A stretch of 49,438 nucleotides of DNA from Pseudocalidococcus azoricus BACA0444 (lineage in GTDB: Bacteria > Cyanobacteriota > Cyanobacteriia > Thermosynechococcales > Thermosynechococcaceae), in assembly GCF_031729055.1 (NCBI RefSeq), contig NZ_JAVMIP010000023.1, positions 1 through 49,438 on the forward strand, read 5' to 3'. Below the pieces are notes generated by a model that saw nothing but the letters and a program-made list of their open reading frames with translations, did no database searches and was not told the origin of the DNA. Positions 37,376-47,049 of the stretch are shown piece by piece. Positions within the stretch are counted from its first letter, which is position 1. Each line of letters starts with the position of its first letter. A program made the translations under genes and the position numbers.

Positions 37376-38596
37376 GTGAAGCAACTTTATGCCCTTGGAT
37401 GTTCCCTAACTTGCTTGTGCCTTTGGGGATTGAGCAGTTGTGCCTCAGAAAGTTCTCCTCCCCCTCTAACCCAGGCCAGCAATCCACGCTCCGAAACAGT
37501 GTTGTTGAGTCCGAGAGAGGTTCCGGTTGTTGCCAATGTTGAACTTGTGACAGTCGTTGAAGGCTTGGAACATCCCTGGGGCCTGGCCTGGTTACCCAAT
37601 GGTGATGCTTTAATTACCGAGCGTTCCGGGCGATTACGCTTAGTTAAACAAGGTCAATTAGTCCCTCAGCCAGTGGCCGGCCTGCCGGAAATTTTTGCCC
37701 AAGGTCAGGGGGGCCTGTTAGATGTGGCGGTGCATCCTGAATTCGCCCAGAATCGCCTAATCTATCTCACCTATGCCAGTGGTCAAAGGGAAGGGAATCA
37801 AACTCAAGTCTTACGGGCTGTTTTAGATGGTGACAAACTTGAAAACCTCCAAGTAATTTTCCAGGCCAAACCAGCCAAACCCGGCACACAACATTTCGGC
37901 TCCCGCTTACTCTGGCTAACCGATGGGACTCTACTGGTGGCGATTGGAGATGGGGGAAATCCACCCCTGAGCTTAGATGGGGAGTTAATTCGGAATCAAG
38001 CCCAGAAATTAAACAGCGATCTAGGTAAAATTCACCGCATTAACGCTGATGGTTCGATTCCCCCCGATAACCCCTTCCAAAATAATCCCCAGGCCCAGCC
38101 TAGTTTATGGAGCATTGGCCATCGCAATATTCAGGGGTTAGCCAAGGATCCGCTCTCAGGGTCAATTTGGTCAACGGAACATGGCTCCCGGGGTGGGGAT
38201 GAACTCAATTTGATTCAACCTGGCAAAAACTATGGTTGGCCCCTTGTGACCTGGAGCGAAGAATATACGGGCGGCGAAATTTCACCCTTACGAACTAAAC
38301 CCGGCCTGATAGATCCCAAACTCGTCTGGACTCCGGCGATTGCCCCTTCTGGATTAGTGATTTATCGGGGGACTGAAGTACCGGCCTGGGCGGGGGGCAT
38401 TTTTGCTGGGGGGCTAGTTTCCCAAGATGTCCGCAAAATCGAGGTGGATCAACAGGGGCAGGTGATACGTCAAGGGCGGATTCCGATTGGGGCCAGGGTG
38501 CGGGATGTGCGACAGGGGCCGGATCAATTCCTCTATGTGTTGACGGATGAATCTCGGACAGGGCGGTTAATTCGGCTCCAACCCCGTCAACCCTAA
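37376..38596 (+). CDS. PQQ-dependent sugar dehydrogenase-type lipoprotein (soluble GDH/YliI family)
   Basis: 406 residues forming a six-bladed beta-propeller of the soluble glucose/aldose dehydrogenase family. Motifs: HPWGLAWLPNGDALITERSGRLR, GQGGLLDVAVHPEF, then HFGSRLLW, IGDGG, and GHRNIQGLAKDP..STEHGSRGGDELN, the residues around the PQQ and calcium site. A lipobox (WGLSSCAS) near residue 22 makes it a lipoprotein. The start is GTG 37376. Most cyanobacteria do not make PQQ, so the cofactor or true activity is open. It reads toward psbQ, 74 bp away. Confidence 0.88.
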   Translation: MKQLYALGCSLTCLCLWGLSSCASESSPPPLTQASNPRSETVLLSPREVPVVANVELVTVVEGLEHPWGLAWLPNGDALITERSGRLRLVKQGQLVPQPVAGLPEIFAQGQGGLLDVAVHPEFAQNRLIYLTYASGQREGNQTQVLRAVLDGDKLENLQVIFQAKPAKPGTQHFGSRLLWLTDGTLLVAIGDGGNPPLSLDGELIRNQAQKLNSDLGKIHRINADGSIPPDNPFQNNPQAQPSLWSIGHRNIQGLAKDPLSGSIWSTEHGSRGGDELNLIQPGKNYGWPLVTWSEEYTGGEISPLRTKPGLIDPKLVWTPAIAPSGLVIYRGTEVPAWAGGIFAGGLVSQDVRKIEVDQQGQVIRQGRIPIGARVRDVRQGPDQFLYVLTDESRTGRLIRLQPRQP

Positions 38597-38670
38597 AATC
38601 AATCCGTCTGGCCCCTGTCACCCTGGCATAATAGGGTTGATTTCATAATGACTTTCTTAATTAAAGGTAG

Positions 38671-39126
38671 ATGGCTATGTCTAGAGTGAGAGCTTGGATG
38701 ATGGTGATGATTGGCCTGGTAGCAGCCCTCTTAGTCAGTTGTGGCGGCCCGGCAACCACCGTGAAAATCCCCACCACCTACAGCGATACTCAGCTTGATT
38801 TGATCAGCAACTACTTAACCACGATTGAAGACAACTCGGTACGCCTGGGCCAACTTGAGGCTGGGATTGTGGCAGGAGATTGGCAAACAGTGCGGACAGT
38901 CATGCGTGGCCCCCTGGGACAGATGATCCTAGATATGCGGAACCTGAATCGGAATTTACTCACCAAAGACCAACCCCCAGCCATTGAAACCACGCGGGCC
39001 ATTGTTACGGATCTCTTAGCTCTCGACCAAGCTGCGATTGACGAGGATATTCCTGCGGCCCAAAAAGCCTTCAAAGCAGTCAAACAGGACTATGAAGACT
39101 ATCTCAAGTTGGTTCCTCAGGTCTAA
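38671..39126 (+). CDS. psbQ: Photosystem II lipoprotein PsbQ (CyanoQ)
   Basis: An extrinsic lumenal subunit that stabilises the oxygen-evolving side of photosystem II. The 151 residues start with a lipoprotein signal (MVMIGLVAALLVSC, Cys near residue 24) and form a four-helix bundle: ISNYLTTIEDNSVRLGQLEAGI, then GDWQTVRTVMRGPLGQMILDMRNLNRNLL, then AIVTDLLALDQAAIDEDIPAAQKAFKAVKQDYEDYLKLVPQ. These match cyanobacterial PsbQ. ATG 38671 or 38677 may be used. The following oxidase gene starts only 3 nt after the stop, so the two are likely cotranscribed. Confidence 0.93.
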   Translation: MAMSRVRAWMMVMIGLVAALLVSCGGPATTVKIPTTYSDTQLDLISNYLTTIEDNSVRLGQLEAGIVAGDWQTVRTVMRGPLGQMILDMRNLNRNLLTKDQPPAIETTRAIVTDLLALDQAAIDEDIPAAQKAFKAVKQDYEDYLKLVPQV

Positions 39127-39129
39127 GGG

Positions 39130-40251
39130 GTGGTGCGGGTTGGGATTATTGGGGCGGGAATTGTTGGCTCTACCATGGCCTATGAGTTAAGCCGCATCCC
39201 AGGCCTGGAGATAATTATTCTTGAGAAAAATCCACCTAATCACTGGGAGGCAACAGGGGCAGCCTTGGGGGTATTACTGGGGGGATTGAGTCAAAAGCGG
39301 GGCGGCAAACATCTCCAACTCCGCCAGGCCAGCCTTAAACGCTGGGATACACTCATTTCGGAACTAGAGGCGATCACAGGTCAACCTCTCCCCTACAATC
39401 GCCACGGGATTCTGGAGCTTTGTTTTGACTGCCAGGCCTGGACTAAGTGGCAAGGGATTCAAGGGGATCGCCAAACTCAAGGGTTTCCCCTCGCATTATG
39501 GTCAGTGGCAGAAGTCCAAGCCCATTATCCAGAGGTGGCAACAGGGGGACTGGTGGGGGGGATTTTCTCAGCCCAGGATCGGCAAATAGCCCCAATTCCG
39601 GTCACTCAAGCCCTCCGTCAGGCGGCCCAACACCAGGGAGCAAAGTTCCATTTCCAGGCCCAACTGGAGCCGATGGTGACTTCATCTGGTCAGGTCAGGC
39701 AATTGAGTTGGCAACATCAGGCAGATCAACAGAGCCAAGAGATTGATGTATTGGTCATCGCGGCCGGCCTGGGTTCCAGCTCCTTAACAGCAGAACTTGC
39801 GGCAACGATCCCGTTACAACCCGTGCTTGGCCAGGCCATTCATTATCGTTGTCCAACTCCCCTCACCCAAAATTGGCCGGTGATCCAAGGTCACGACATT
39901 CATTTAGTGCCGATTTTGCATAGTTCTCCAGCTAGCCCGGAGTTTTGGGTCGGGGCAACAGTCGAGTTCCCAGTGGACAGCTTCGCTCCCGAACAGCCCG
40001 ATCCAGTGAAATTATCACAGCTGCAAGCCCAGGCCCTGGATTTGTTTCCCTTTTTGGCTCAAGCAGAAGTAGTCACTACTTGGTCAGGTATCCGGCCGCG
40101 ACCCGTCAATCGTCCCGCCCCAATTATTGAACCCCTAGCTAACTATGAAAATGTTTATCTAGCAACAGGTCATTACCGCAATGGAATTTTATTAGCACCC
40201 ATTACCGCTCAACTTATTGCTACTGAAATAACCCAAATTCTTCAACCGTAA
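39130..40251 (+). CDS. FAD-dependent amine/glycine oxidase-type protein (DAO family)
   Basis: 373 residues with the FAD-binding Rossmann motif at the N-terminus (VGIIGAGIVGSTMAYELS, ending in the acidic residue of LEKN). The C-terminal block has TTWSGIRPRPVNRPAPIIEPL and ATGHYRNGILLAPITAQLIA, the DAO-family pattern also found in glycine oxidase ThiO and D-amino-acid oxidases. ThiO would serve thiamine thiazole synthesis, but I cannot prove that substrate. The start is GTG 39130 (or 39133). It follows psbQ by 3 nt. Confidence 0.85.
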   Translation: MVRVGIIGAGIVGSTMAYELSRIPGLEIIILEKNPPNHWEATGAALGVLLGGLSQKRGGKHLQLRQASLKRWDTLISELEAITGQPLPYNRHGILELCFDCQAWTKWQGIQGDRQTQGFPLALWSVAEVQAHYPEVATGGLVGGIFSAQDRQIAPIPVTQALRQAAQHQGAKFHFQAQLEPMVTSSGQVRQLSWQHQADQQSQEIDVLVIAAGLGSSSLTAELAATIPLQPVLGQAIHYRCPTPLTQNWPVIQGHDIHLVPILHSSPASPEFWVGATVEFPVDSFAPEQPDPVKLSQLQAQALDLFPFLAQAEVVTTWSGIRPRPVNRPAPIIEPLANYENVYLATGHYRNGILLAPITAQLIATEITQILQP

Positions 40252-40363
40252 GGATGATTCTCAAGCGAAATGACTATACCCTAGAGTCCATGATGGCTTG
40301 ATACTTCTATGAATTAATCAATTGTTTCAAGATGCAAGAGTATTGATCGTGACAGTAATTAGT

Positions 40364-41281
40364 ATGGACGAAGAATTTTTTACGGATACGCATACTTCTA
40401 TCAAACAGATTATTTTTGCCCAGCATGGCATGACTGATAACAATAAATCAACGGGACATTTGGCCCGTCGTGTTGCCCCTCCTCAGTCATTAATAATTGC
40501 GCCAAATCTTGGTTACTTATCTACCCTGTTTGCTATTACCCCGTTGATTGATCGAGTGGAGACAAATGCAAAGGGAGTTCTGGAACGTTTTCCCCATGTT
40601 CCTGTCAGACTGATAGCAGTTTCCTTAGGTGGCATAATCTGGACTGAAGTATTATCTCGACATCCAGAATGGTGGCCTCGCTTTGAGTCAATGATATTTT
40701 TAGGGGTTCCCGTTGGTGGGGCAGACCTAGCAAAAATTTTTGATCCCTTTGGTTGGGGGATTGGTATTGCCAAAGAACTCGGTAAGAATCGGCGGCCGCT
40801 TGCAGAAAAAATAACTGCTCAGATTCCAACTCTAGCCGTAATCGGCAATACAACTGGCGGCGGGGATGGCACGATTCCGATTGAATGTGCAAAGTTAAAG
40901 TATGCTCATTTTGTTTGCTTAGAAGGTGTTAGTCATCCTAATTTAAGAACTGATCCATCAGTTGCAAACTCTATCCGAGACTTTTGGGCCAAACCACGCC
41001 AAGTCTTACCTGCTCCACCCAAAACACTAATCACTGATCTGATTGACCATTTTCGAGCCGTACCTGGAATTACAGATGCGGATGCACGGGATTTTCCCAG
41101 AGCAACCACTGTGCATACATTTTCTGATGGCACAACAATCCGGACTTGGGTTAATGTCGTGGGTGTTTATCATGTGTTTATTGCTAATTCTGCTGGGGCC
41201 TGTGAATATTCAGGATTTGTAGGTTGGGTTCACACCAATGATTTGAAGCAGGCAATCACTAGCCTCATAGAAACTAGATGA
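40364..41281 (+). CDS. Alpha/beta-hydrolase-like protein with extra C-terminal domain
   Basis: 305 residues from ATG 40364 (an upstream TTG at 40322 is weak). The first 205 residues have an alpha/beta-hydrolase look: QIIFAQHGM at the start, the nucleophile elbow RLIAVSLGG with Ser87, an Asp at GGGDGTIPI (Asp168) and a His at GVSHPNLRTD (His191). The site is AVSLGG, not the classic GxSxG, as in some lipase-like proteins. The last 85 residues (AVPGITDADARDFP..HTFSDGTTIRTWVNVVGVYHVFIANSAG) form a second, unassigned domain. The lipase or esterase activity is inference. No signal peptide. Confidence 0.7.
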   Translation: MDEEFFTDTHTSIKQIIFAQHGMTDNNKSTGHLARRVAPPQSLIIAPNLGYLSTLFAITPLIDRVETNAKGVLERFPHVPVRLIAVSLGGIIWTEVLSRHPEWWPRFESMIFLGVPVGGADLAKIFDPFGWGIGIAKELGKNRRPLAEKITAQIPTLAVIGNTTGGGDGTIPIECAKLKYAHFVCLEGVSHPNLRTDPSVANSIRDFWAKPRQVLPAPPKTLITDLIDHFRAVPGITDADARDFPRATTVHTFSDGTTIRTWVNVVGVYHVFIANSAGACEYSGFVGWVHTNDLKQAITSLIETR

Positions 41282-41314
41282 TGCATTAACCTTATCTACT
41301 ACCCCCCAGCAAAA

Positions 41315-43936
41315 TTAAACAGCTACTCCTACCTTGGCCTGGCGAGAAAACTCTAATCGCTCTGTATCCCCAACTGTGACTTGAATCGTATCGCCATCGT
41401 GGTAATCGCCCCGGAGAATTCCCTTAGCAATTTGAGTTTCCAACTGTTGTTGAATAGCACGTTTCAGAGGCCTTGCGCCATACACGGGGTCATAGCCAAC
41501 TTCGGCTAGGAAATCAAGAGCCTCAGGGGTTAGGTTAAGAGACATTTTCCGATCTTGGAGGCGTTTTTCTAAACGGTTGACTTGAATTTTAATAATTTCC
41601 CGTAACTGCTCTTTCTTGAGGCTGTGGAAAATAATAAATTCATCGACCCGATTGAGAAATTCTGGCCGGAAATGGGCGCGCATGGAGTCAACCACCCGTT
41701 CCCGCATTTCCCCATAGCGCGTATCATCGCCAGCAACATCCAAAATAAATTGGGAGCCGATATTACTGGTCATGATCAAGATCGTGTTTTTGAAATCCAC
41801 CGTCCGCCCCTGAGCATCCGTCACTCGCCCGTCATCGAGAATTTGCAGGAAGACATTAAAGACATCCGGGTGCGCTTTTTCAATTTCATCAAACAGAACT
41901 ACGGCATAGGGACGGCGGCGAATGGCTTCCGTTAACTGTCCCCCTTCGTCATAGCCGACATAACCCGGCGGTGCGCCAATCAACCGGGAAACGGCGTGTT
42001 TTTCCATGTACTCAGACATATCAATCCGCACCATCGCTTCTTCTGTATCAAACAGATAGGCCGCTAGGGCTTTGGCCAGTTCAGTTTTGCCCACACCCGT
42101 TGGCCCGAGGAAAATAAAGCTGGCAATGGGACGATTCGGATCCGACAACCCGGCCCGAGAGCGTTGGATGGCATCGGCAACGGCTGTAACGGCTTCATCT
42201 TGACCCACGACCCGTTGGTGTAGTTCCGCTTCTAAGTTCAAGAGCTTTTGCATTTCCGATTCTACGAGTTTGCTGATCGGAATTCCTGTCCATTTGGAGA
42301 TAATTTCAGCAATATCGGATTCCGTCACTTCATCGCGCAAAAGAGAATTTCCACCTGTTTGCGACTGAGTCAGTTTAGATTCCGTTTCATCTAATTTTTT
42401 GTGGAGTTCAGTCAATTTACCATATTTGAGTTCCGCTGCCTTTTGCAGTTCATAATTACGCTCGGCCTGTTGGATTTCGATGTTGAGTTTATCAATTTCC
42501 TCCTTAATGGATTGGAGTTGATCAATGACTTGCTTTTCCCCTTGCCATTGGGCACTTAACCTGGCCTGGTCTTCTTTCAGATTGGCGAGTTCTTTTTCCA
42601 ACCGTTCTAAACGTTCTCGGGAAGCAGCCGAAGTTTCTTTTTGCAGGGATAACCGCTCCATTTCCATTTGGAGAATTTTGCGATCAATTTCATCCAACTC
42701 TTCCGGTTTGGAGGTGATTTCCATCTTCAACTTGGCGGCGGCTTCATCCACCAAATCAATCGCTTTATCGGGCAAAAATCGATCGGAAATATAGCGCGTG
42801 GAGAGAGTCGCAGCAGCCACTAAGGCACTATCAGAAATCGTCACCCCGTGGTGGACTTCATAGCGTTCTTTCAGGCCCCGCAAAATCGAAATCGTGTCTT
42901 CAATGCTGGGTTGATCGACATAAACCTGCTGAAACCGCCGTTCCAGGGCCGCATCTTTTTCAATATATTTACGGTATTCATCCAGGGTTGTTGCGCCAAT
43001 ACAACGCAATTCACCGCGGGCCAACATCGGTTTGAGCAGATTGCCAGCATCCATGGAGCCCTGAGTCGCCCCGGCCCCGACAACGGTATGGATCTCATCA
43101 ATAAAGAGAATAATTTGTCCGTTGGACTCCGTGACTTCTTTCAGGACAGCCTTTAATCGCTCCTCAAATTCCCCCCGATACTTAGCCCCGGCAATCAGCG
43201 CGCCTAAATCTAAGGTGATCAACTGGCGATCTCGTAAAGATTCGGGGACATCACGGGCAATAATCCGCTGGGCCAGGCCCTCGGCAATGGCAGTTTTCCC
43301 CACCCCTGGTTCCCCAATTAAGACTGGATTATTTTTTGTCCGACGGGAAAGAATTTGAATCGTGCGGCGAATTTCATCATCTCGACCAATCACAGGGTCT
43401 AATTTGCCTTGGCGGGCCAAAAGAGTGAGATCGCGACCGTATTTTTCGAGAGAGGCATATTTCCCTTCTGGGTTTTGGTCGGTGACTTTTTGACTGCCCC
43501 GAATTTGCTGGATCGTGTCTTTGAGTTTTTTCTCATCCAGGCCAGCCTCTTGGAATAAAGCCTTGCCAAACCGCGTATCTTGGGCATAAGCGAGAACTAA
43601 ATGCTCAATGGAAATAAATTCATCGCCAAATTGTTTCCGCAGATTATCTGCTTGATCCAATAATTTATCTAAACTGCTGCCGAGATAGACGGAACTGGCA
43701 GGGGTACTGAGCTTGGCCTGGCGATTGATAAATTCTTCGGTGCGGTCTCGTAAACGTTGAACATTGGCTCCAGCTTTAGAAAAAATGCTACTGGCCAGGC
43801 CATCTTCTTCTAACAGGGCGGCCATTAAATGTTCGGATTCGATTTGTTGTTGCTGGGCCTGTTTGACAATGTCAGGAGTCCGGGCTAATGCTTGCCAGGC
43901 CTTTTCGGTAAATTGATTGGGATTGTTGGGCTGCAT
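41315..43936 (-). CDS. clpB1: ClpB disaggregase, ClpB1-like
   Basis: 873 residues, full-length Hsp100: ClpN domain 1-150, first Walker A GEPGVGKT at 208-215, a middle coiled coil (about 400-540) with long charged heptads, second Walker [10 protein letters not shown] near residue 610, arginine-finger blocks and the C-terminal [15 protein letters not shown]. Start ATG 43936 gives [19 protein letters not shown], as in cyanobacterial ClpB1, the heat-inducible form needed for thermotolerance. It is 4 kb from clpB2 on the same strand. No CIRCE-type operator (TTAGCACTC-N9-GAGTGCTAA) was seen upstream. Confidence 0.94.
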   Translation of the reverse strand: MQPNNPNQFTEKAWQALARTPDIVKQAQQQQIESEHLMAALLEEDGLASSIFSKAGANVQRLRDRTEEFINRQAKLSTPASSVYLGSSLDKLLDQADNLRKQFGDEFISIEHLVLAYAQDTRFGKALFQEAGLDEKKLKDTIQQIRGSQKVTDQNPEGKYASLEKYGRDLTLLARQGKLDPVIGRDDEIRRTIQILSRRTKNNPVLIGEPGVGKTAIAEGLAQRIIARDVPESLRDRQLITLDLGALIAGAKYRGEFEERLKAVLKEVTESNGQIILFIDEIHTVVGAGATQGSMDAGNLLKPMLARGELRCIGATTLDEYRKYIEKDAALERRFQQVYVDQPSIEDTISILRGLKERYEVHHGVTISDSALVAAATLSTRYISDRFLPDKAIDLVDEAAAKLKMEITSKPEELDEIDRKILQMEMERLSLQKETSAASRERLERLEKELANLKEDQARLSAQWQGEKQVIDQLQSIKEEIDKLNIEIQQAERNYELQKAAELKYGKLTELHKKLDETESKLTQSQTGGNSLLRDEVTESDIAEIISKWTGIPISKLVESEMQKLLNLEAELHQRVVGQDEAVTAVADAIQRSRAGLSDPNRPIASFIFLGPTGVGKTELAKALAAYLFDTEEAMVRIDMSEYMEKHAVSRLIGAPPGYVGYDEGGQLTEAIRRRPYAVVLFDEIEKAHPDVFNVFLQILDDGRVTDAQGRTVDFKNTILIMTSNIGSQFILDVAGDDTRYGEMRERVVDSMRAHFRPEFLNRVDEFIIFHSLKKEQLREIIKIQVNRLEKRLQDRKMSLNLTPEALDFLAEVGYDPVYGARPLKRAIQQQLETQIAKGILRGDYHDGDTIQVTVGDTERLEFSRQAKVGVAV

Positions 43937-44145
43937 AGGGAGTTAGCTCGCAAAGGGGTGAGGAGTTGGATATGAGGTTCCAATAGTTTTTCGGTCTAAT
44001 GTCATTGTAAAAAAAGCGGGGCCTGGGACTTAATACGGTCTTTACCCAATTTCAGACGGGATTCCCCAAAACTCAGGCTTCCCAGTGGTGGGTATTTCCT
44101 GGGCTATTTTGACCAAGCTCCTGCCCAATCATGATTGATCCTGAC

Positions 44146-44214
44146 AAAAAAGGGCTAGCCAGTACAAGACCGACTAACCCCAATTAAACTGTTTTAAAAA
44201 ACTAGAAAGCTAGT
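44146..44214 (-). terminator. Two tandem intrinsic terminators downstream of the RRM gene
   Basis: On the minus strand the stem ACTAG-CTTT-CTAGT (44201-44214) is followed by a run of T. A second stem follows: GGGTTAG paired with CTAGCCC (about 44152-44181, one wobble), then TTTTTT. Both fit intrinsic terminators of the short RRM transcript. Confidence 0.65.
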
Positions 44215-44226
44215 AATTGACTAACC

Positions 44227-44538
44227 TTAGTAGCTCCGAGAATAGTTATTCCGGCGATTTCCACCACCGCCACCACCAAAGGAACCACCGCGCTCTTCCC
44301 GAGGCCGAGCTTTGTTAACTTTCAGACTACGGCCCATCCACTCAGCACCGTCTAAAGCAGAAATAGCAGCATCTTCTTCGGCATCGGCATTCATTTCCAC
44401 AAAACCAAAACCACGCATCCGGCCAGTTTCCCGATCGGTCGGCAGTTGTACCCGTTTGACACCACCATATTCAGCAAAGACAGAGGTTAAGTCAGATTCT
44501 GTAACATCGTAGGAAAGATTTCCAACGTAAATAGACAT
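44227..44538 (-). CDS. RRM RNA-binding protein, cyanobacterial Rbp type, glycine-rich tail
   Basis: 103 residues with a single RNA-recognition motif: RNP2 IYVGNL at residues 3-8, RNP1 RGFGFVEM near 42-49, and the final LKVNKARPREE strand. A Gly/Asn/Arg tail (GGSFGGGGGGNRRNN) follows. Cyanobacterial Rbp proteins are often cold-induced and help localise or stabilise mRNA. ATG 44538 has GGAGA 5-9 nt upstream and gives the canonical MSIYVGNLSY start; the frame's upstream TTG is rejected. The long AT-rich leader upstream could be a cold-response 5' UTR. Two terminators lie downstream. Confidence 0.94.
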   Translation of the reverse strand: MSIYVGNLSYDVTESDLTSVFAEYGGVKRVQLPTDRETGRMRGFGFVEMNADAEEDAAISALDGAEWMGRSLKVNKARPREERGGSFGGGGGGNRRNNYSRSY

Positions 44539-45258
44539 AATTTTCTCCAAAATTTAGGAAGTTGATTGAGAGAATTTGAAATTTCGGAGAGAAGTCTGCC
44601 CGTGCAAACGCAAAAACCAGCGGTACTGAAAACAAACACTGCAACCGAATACTTTAATCTCGATTCATAGTCTAACACTATCCTCATATTGAGCAACCAC
44701 TTTCCGATAAAAATGCTTGATTTATGTACATTTATGAAGTACCAGCTTGCTGGTTGTGTATTAAGGAGAAGTGGGGTGTTAAATCAGAAGAGTCGGATCG
44801 TGCTTAATTTGCCCCATAAACTGCCCCCTCTGTGGCCATGCTAAAGCTCATAAACAAAGCAGAGCTAGGATTCCTTGGATCGCCGGGAGTCCAATGACTT
44901 TACCCTCACCAAGAGTTCTTTGCGAGATGCCCTCCCGCTGTTGTTTGCCCTGATCCTCCAGGTTCCTCCACTCTACGGTGCGAGACTCTGGCGATGTGGC
45001 GGATTTCCTGTCCCGATTATAATAAAGCCGCCCTAAAGTGCGGGGCTTGCATCCCATTTCTTTGGTCAAGGTGAGCAAAATCAAGTAGGTACAAGCAAAT
45101 TCAGATACCTAAAAAATATGCCAGAAAGCCTGAAAACCCGTTAGTTCATCCCACAAGTCACTTAACTTTTGTTTATAATAGACTTAGCAACAAAAAATAT
45201 CGCATTTGCGTTGAACGTTAAATTGTCCTAGGGATCGTCTAAATTAGCCATAGGTTTT
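44539..45258. other. 720-bp divergent intergenic region between the RRM gene and the Fur-family gene
   Basis: Left part: probable long AT-rich 5' UTR and promoter of the RRM gene. Middle (44848-45084): a 78-codon minus-strand frame without similarity. The partly self-complementary GCCGCCCTAAAGTGCGGGGC near 45030 resembles hairpins next to IS200/IS605-type ends, but no transposase remains. Right part: the Fur-family gene promoter with TATAAT at 45174-45179. Confidence 0.4.
45174..45179 (+). promoter_or_regulatory. Likely -10 box of the Fur-family gene
   Basis: A perfect TATAAT stands 80 bp before the GTG start, in the AT-rich stretch TTTTGTTTATAATAGAC. No good -35 box is seen at normal spacing. 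Confidence 0.45.
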
Positions 45259-45732
45259 GTGGAAGTGCATTGTCAAGGATTGCCTGTGTTAAGTTCTCCC
45301 TCTCCGGCCACCTCTGAACCAATCCGCTCCCTAGATGGGGCTATTGAACGCTGCCAGGCCTTAGGAATGCGCTTAAGTCGGCAACGGCGGGCAATTTTAG
45401 AACTGCTCTGGGAGTGCCAAGAACATCTCTCGGCCCGGCAAATTTATGATCGCCTCAATCGGCAGGGGAAGGATATTGGCCACACCTCGGTTTATCAAAA
45501 TCTAGAAGCACTCTCTGAACAGGGGATTATTGAATGTGTGGAGCGGGCTGATGGGCGATTGTACGGCAATATTAGTGATACCCACAGCCATGTCAATTGC
45601 TTAGATACGGACAAAATCCTCGATGTCCATGTGCAACTCCCACCAGAACTCCTCGCTACTATTGAGGCCAAAACGGGGGTTAAAATCACCAGTTACCGGA
45701 TTGATTTTTACGGTTACGAGTTAGCCAGTTAG
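45259..45732 (+). CDS. Fur-family metalloregulator, FurC/PerR-like
   Basis: 157 residues. The winged-helix domain shows RLSRQRRAILELLWECQEHLSARQIYDRL and the recognition block GHTSVYQNLEALSEQGII. The C-terminal dimer domain has SHVNCLDTDKILDVHVQLPPELL. Both CxxC zinc pairs of typical Fur/Zur are absent; only one Cys (in HVNC) is present. In my memory this layout fits Anabaena FurC, described as a PerR-type peroxide sensor. The start is GTG 45259; no ATG occurs before codon 36. It probably represses peroxide-defence genes, perhaps its own. Convergent with pyrR, 16 bp apart. Confidence 0.85.
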   Translation: MEVHCQGLPVLSSPSPATSEPIRSLDGAIERCQALGMRLSRQRRAILELLWECQEHLSARQIYDRLNRQGKDIGHTSVYQNLEALSEQGIIECVERADGRLYGNISDTHSHVNCLDTDKILDVHVQLPPELLATIEAKTGVKITSYRIDFYGYELAS

Positions 45733-45748
45733 ATCGCAGTTGTCTCTC

Positions 45749-46288
45749 TCAAGGCTTGATTAATTCAACGGCATCACGATCATCGGTAGATTGGAGCCAA
45801 ACTTTGACCGCTTCCTCCCGTGCTGTGGGTAAGGTTTTGCCGATAAAGTCTGGATGGATGGGTAACTCCCGATGTCCCCGATCCACCAACACCAGCAACC
45901 AAGTTAACTGGGGTCGCCCATAATCATGAACTGCATTTAAGGCAGCCCGAATCGTCCGGCCACTAAAGATCACATCATCAACCAGGATGACTAATTTACC
46001 GGATAAATCTACAGGAATTTGGGTGCGTTGGGGGGTGCGAGGGCCAATTCGATCTAAATCATCTCGGTAAAAGGTAATATCCAGTTCTCCCACGGGCAGG
46101 GTTATGCTTTCTAATTGTGCGATTTGACGGGCTAACTGGTGGGCTAAGGGAATTCCGCGAGTATGAATCCCCAAGAGCACGACATCCCCCAAGCGTCCCT
46201 TGGCTTTCTCAATAATTTGGCAGGCCAAGCGGGTTAATGTGCGGCGGAGATCATCAGCACCAAGGATTTCAATCGTTTCGGTTGCCAT
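45749..46288 (-). CDS. pyrR: PyrR bifunctional pyrimidine regulator/uracil phosphoribosyltransferase
   Basis: 179 residues with the type I PRTase fold: the PRPP loop [19 protein letters not shown] at about 99-117, the [14 protein letters not shown] segment and the C-terminal [12 protein letters not shown]. In Bacillus PyrR binds pyr mRNA and causes attenuation; in cyanobacteria it is usually a single gene and may act mainly as a UMP-forming enzyme. No pyr genes are nearby. The SDR gene lies 44 bp upstream on the same strand. Confidence 0.95.
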   Translation of the reverse strand: MATETIEILGADDLRRTLTRLACQIIEKAKGRLGDVVLLGIHTRGIPLAHQLARQIAQLESITLPVGELDITFYRDDLDRIGPRTPQRTQIPVDLSGKLVILVDDVIFSGRTIRAALNAVHDYGRPQLTWLLVLVDRGHRELPIHPDFIGKTLPTAREEAVKVWLQSTDDRDAVELIKP

Positions 46289-46332
46289 TGTACGCAGGCC
46301 TGGAAAAGGGGTCTTATTTGTTTGAGGTGATC

Positions 46333-47049
46333 TTAGACCAGTTTGGTCAGTTCTGACTCTTTCTGATACAGGGTGATCTCACCAATATCCACGGCCGCAG
46401 AAAGGCTTAAAATCCAAGCTACTGCTGAGATAATATCTGCCAAGGGAATCGGGACTTGGGCCTGGAATCTTCCGGCGGCAATATCTTCTAGAACTTCTGG
46501 GGTGGCGATGTTGCCTGGATTAATAACTGTGATGCCAATTTTCTCGGAAGCTAAAGCAATTCGTAGGGCCTGGGCCGCTCCCCTTAGGCCAAACTTGGAG
46601 GCGGTGTTAGCAACTTCAATAGTGGCACAGTGATCCAGGCCCGATAAGGCACCGATAAAGATCGCCCTAGGGTTATGGGACTGCCTAAGATTGGGGATCA
46701 GCTGCTTCGTCAACTCAATGGGGGCAATGGTATTGACCGCAATAACGTAACGGGTTTCGGCATCAGGGCTATGGATGAAATCGTATTGATTCGTAAAGGC
46801 CTGTTGCTCCCAGGTTCCCCCCATAAATAACAGTGCATCAACGGGGGTATTGCCAATCTCCGCAACAACTGATGTGATCCCTGTAGCTGTGGAGATATCC
46901 CCTTGAATCCATCGGCCAACAGTGGACTGACTTCTGGAGATGCAAACAACATCATCCCCCCGCTGGACAAAATATTCTGCCACGGCTGCACCAATGCCCC
47001 GACTGGCTCCAATCACAAGAATTTTTCGCTTTACCGAAGATGCATCCAT
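46333..47049 (-). CDS. SDR-family oxidoreductase with altered catalytic motif
   Basis: 238 residues. The Rossmann loop is intact ([14 protein letters not shown], about 14-27), and the central strands with [14 protein letters not shown] fit the family. The catalytic Ser is Ser136 (GALSG). The YxxxK motif is NTASK here: Lys152 is kept, but Asn148 stands where Tyr is expected. So normal proton transfer by Tyr is not possible; the protein may bind cofactor and act as a sensor or use another residue. ATG 47049. It precedes pyrR by 44 bp. Confidence 0.82.
   Translation of the reverse strand: MDASSVKRKILVIGASRGIGAAVAEYFVQRGDDVVCISRSQSTVGRWIQGDISTATGITSVVAEIGNTPVDALLFMGGTWEQQAFTNQYDFIHSPDAETRYVIAVNTIAPIELTKQLIPNLRQSHNPRAIFIGALSGLDHCATIEVANTASKFGLRGAAQALRIALASEKIGITVINPGNIATPEVLEDIAAGRFQAQVPIPLADIISAVAWILSLSAAVDIGEITLYQKESELTKLV

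Noticed and set aside
38052..38068. tRNA T-loop-like word GGTTCGATTCC
   Set aside because: It lies inside the sugar dehydrogenase coding sequence (GSIPPDN) and no acceptor or anticodon arm surrounds it.
44848..45084. 78-codon minus-strand frame between the RRM and Fur-family genes
   Set aside because: No similarity, odd composition and a position over a likely promoter; not called as a gene.
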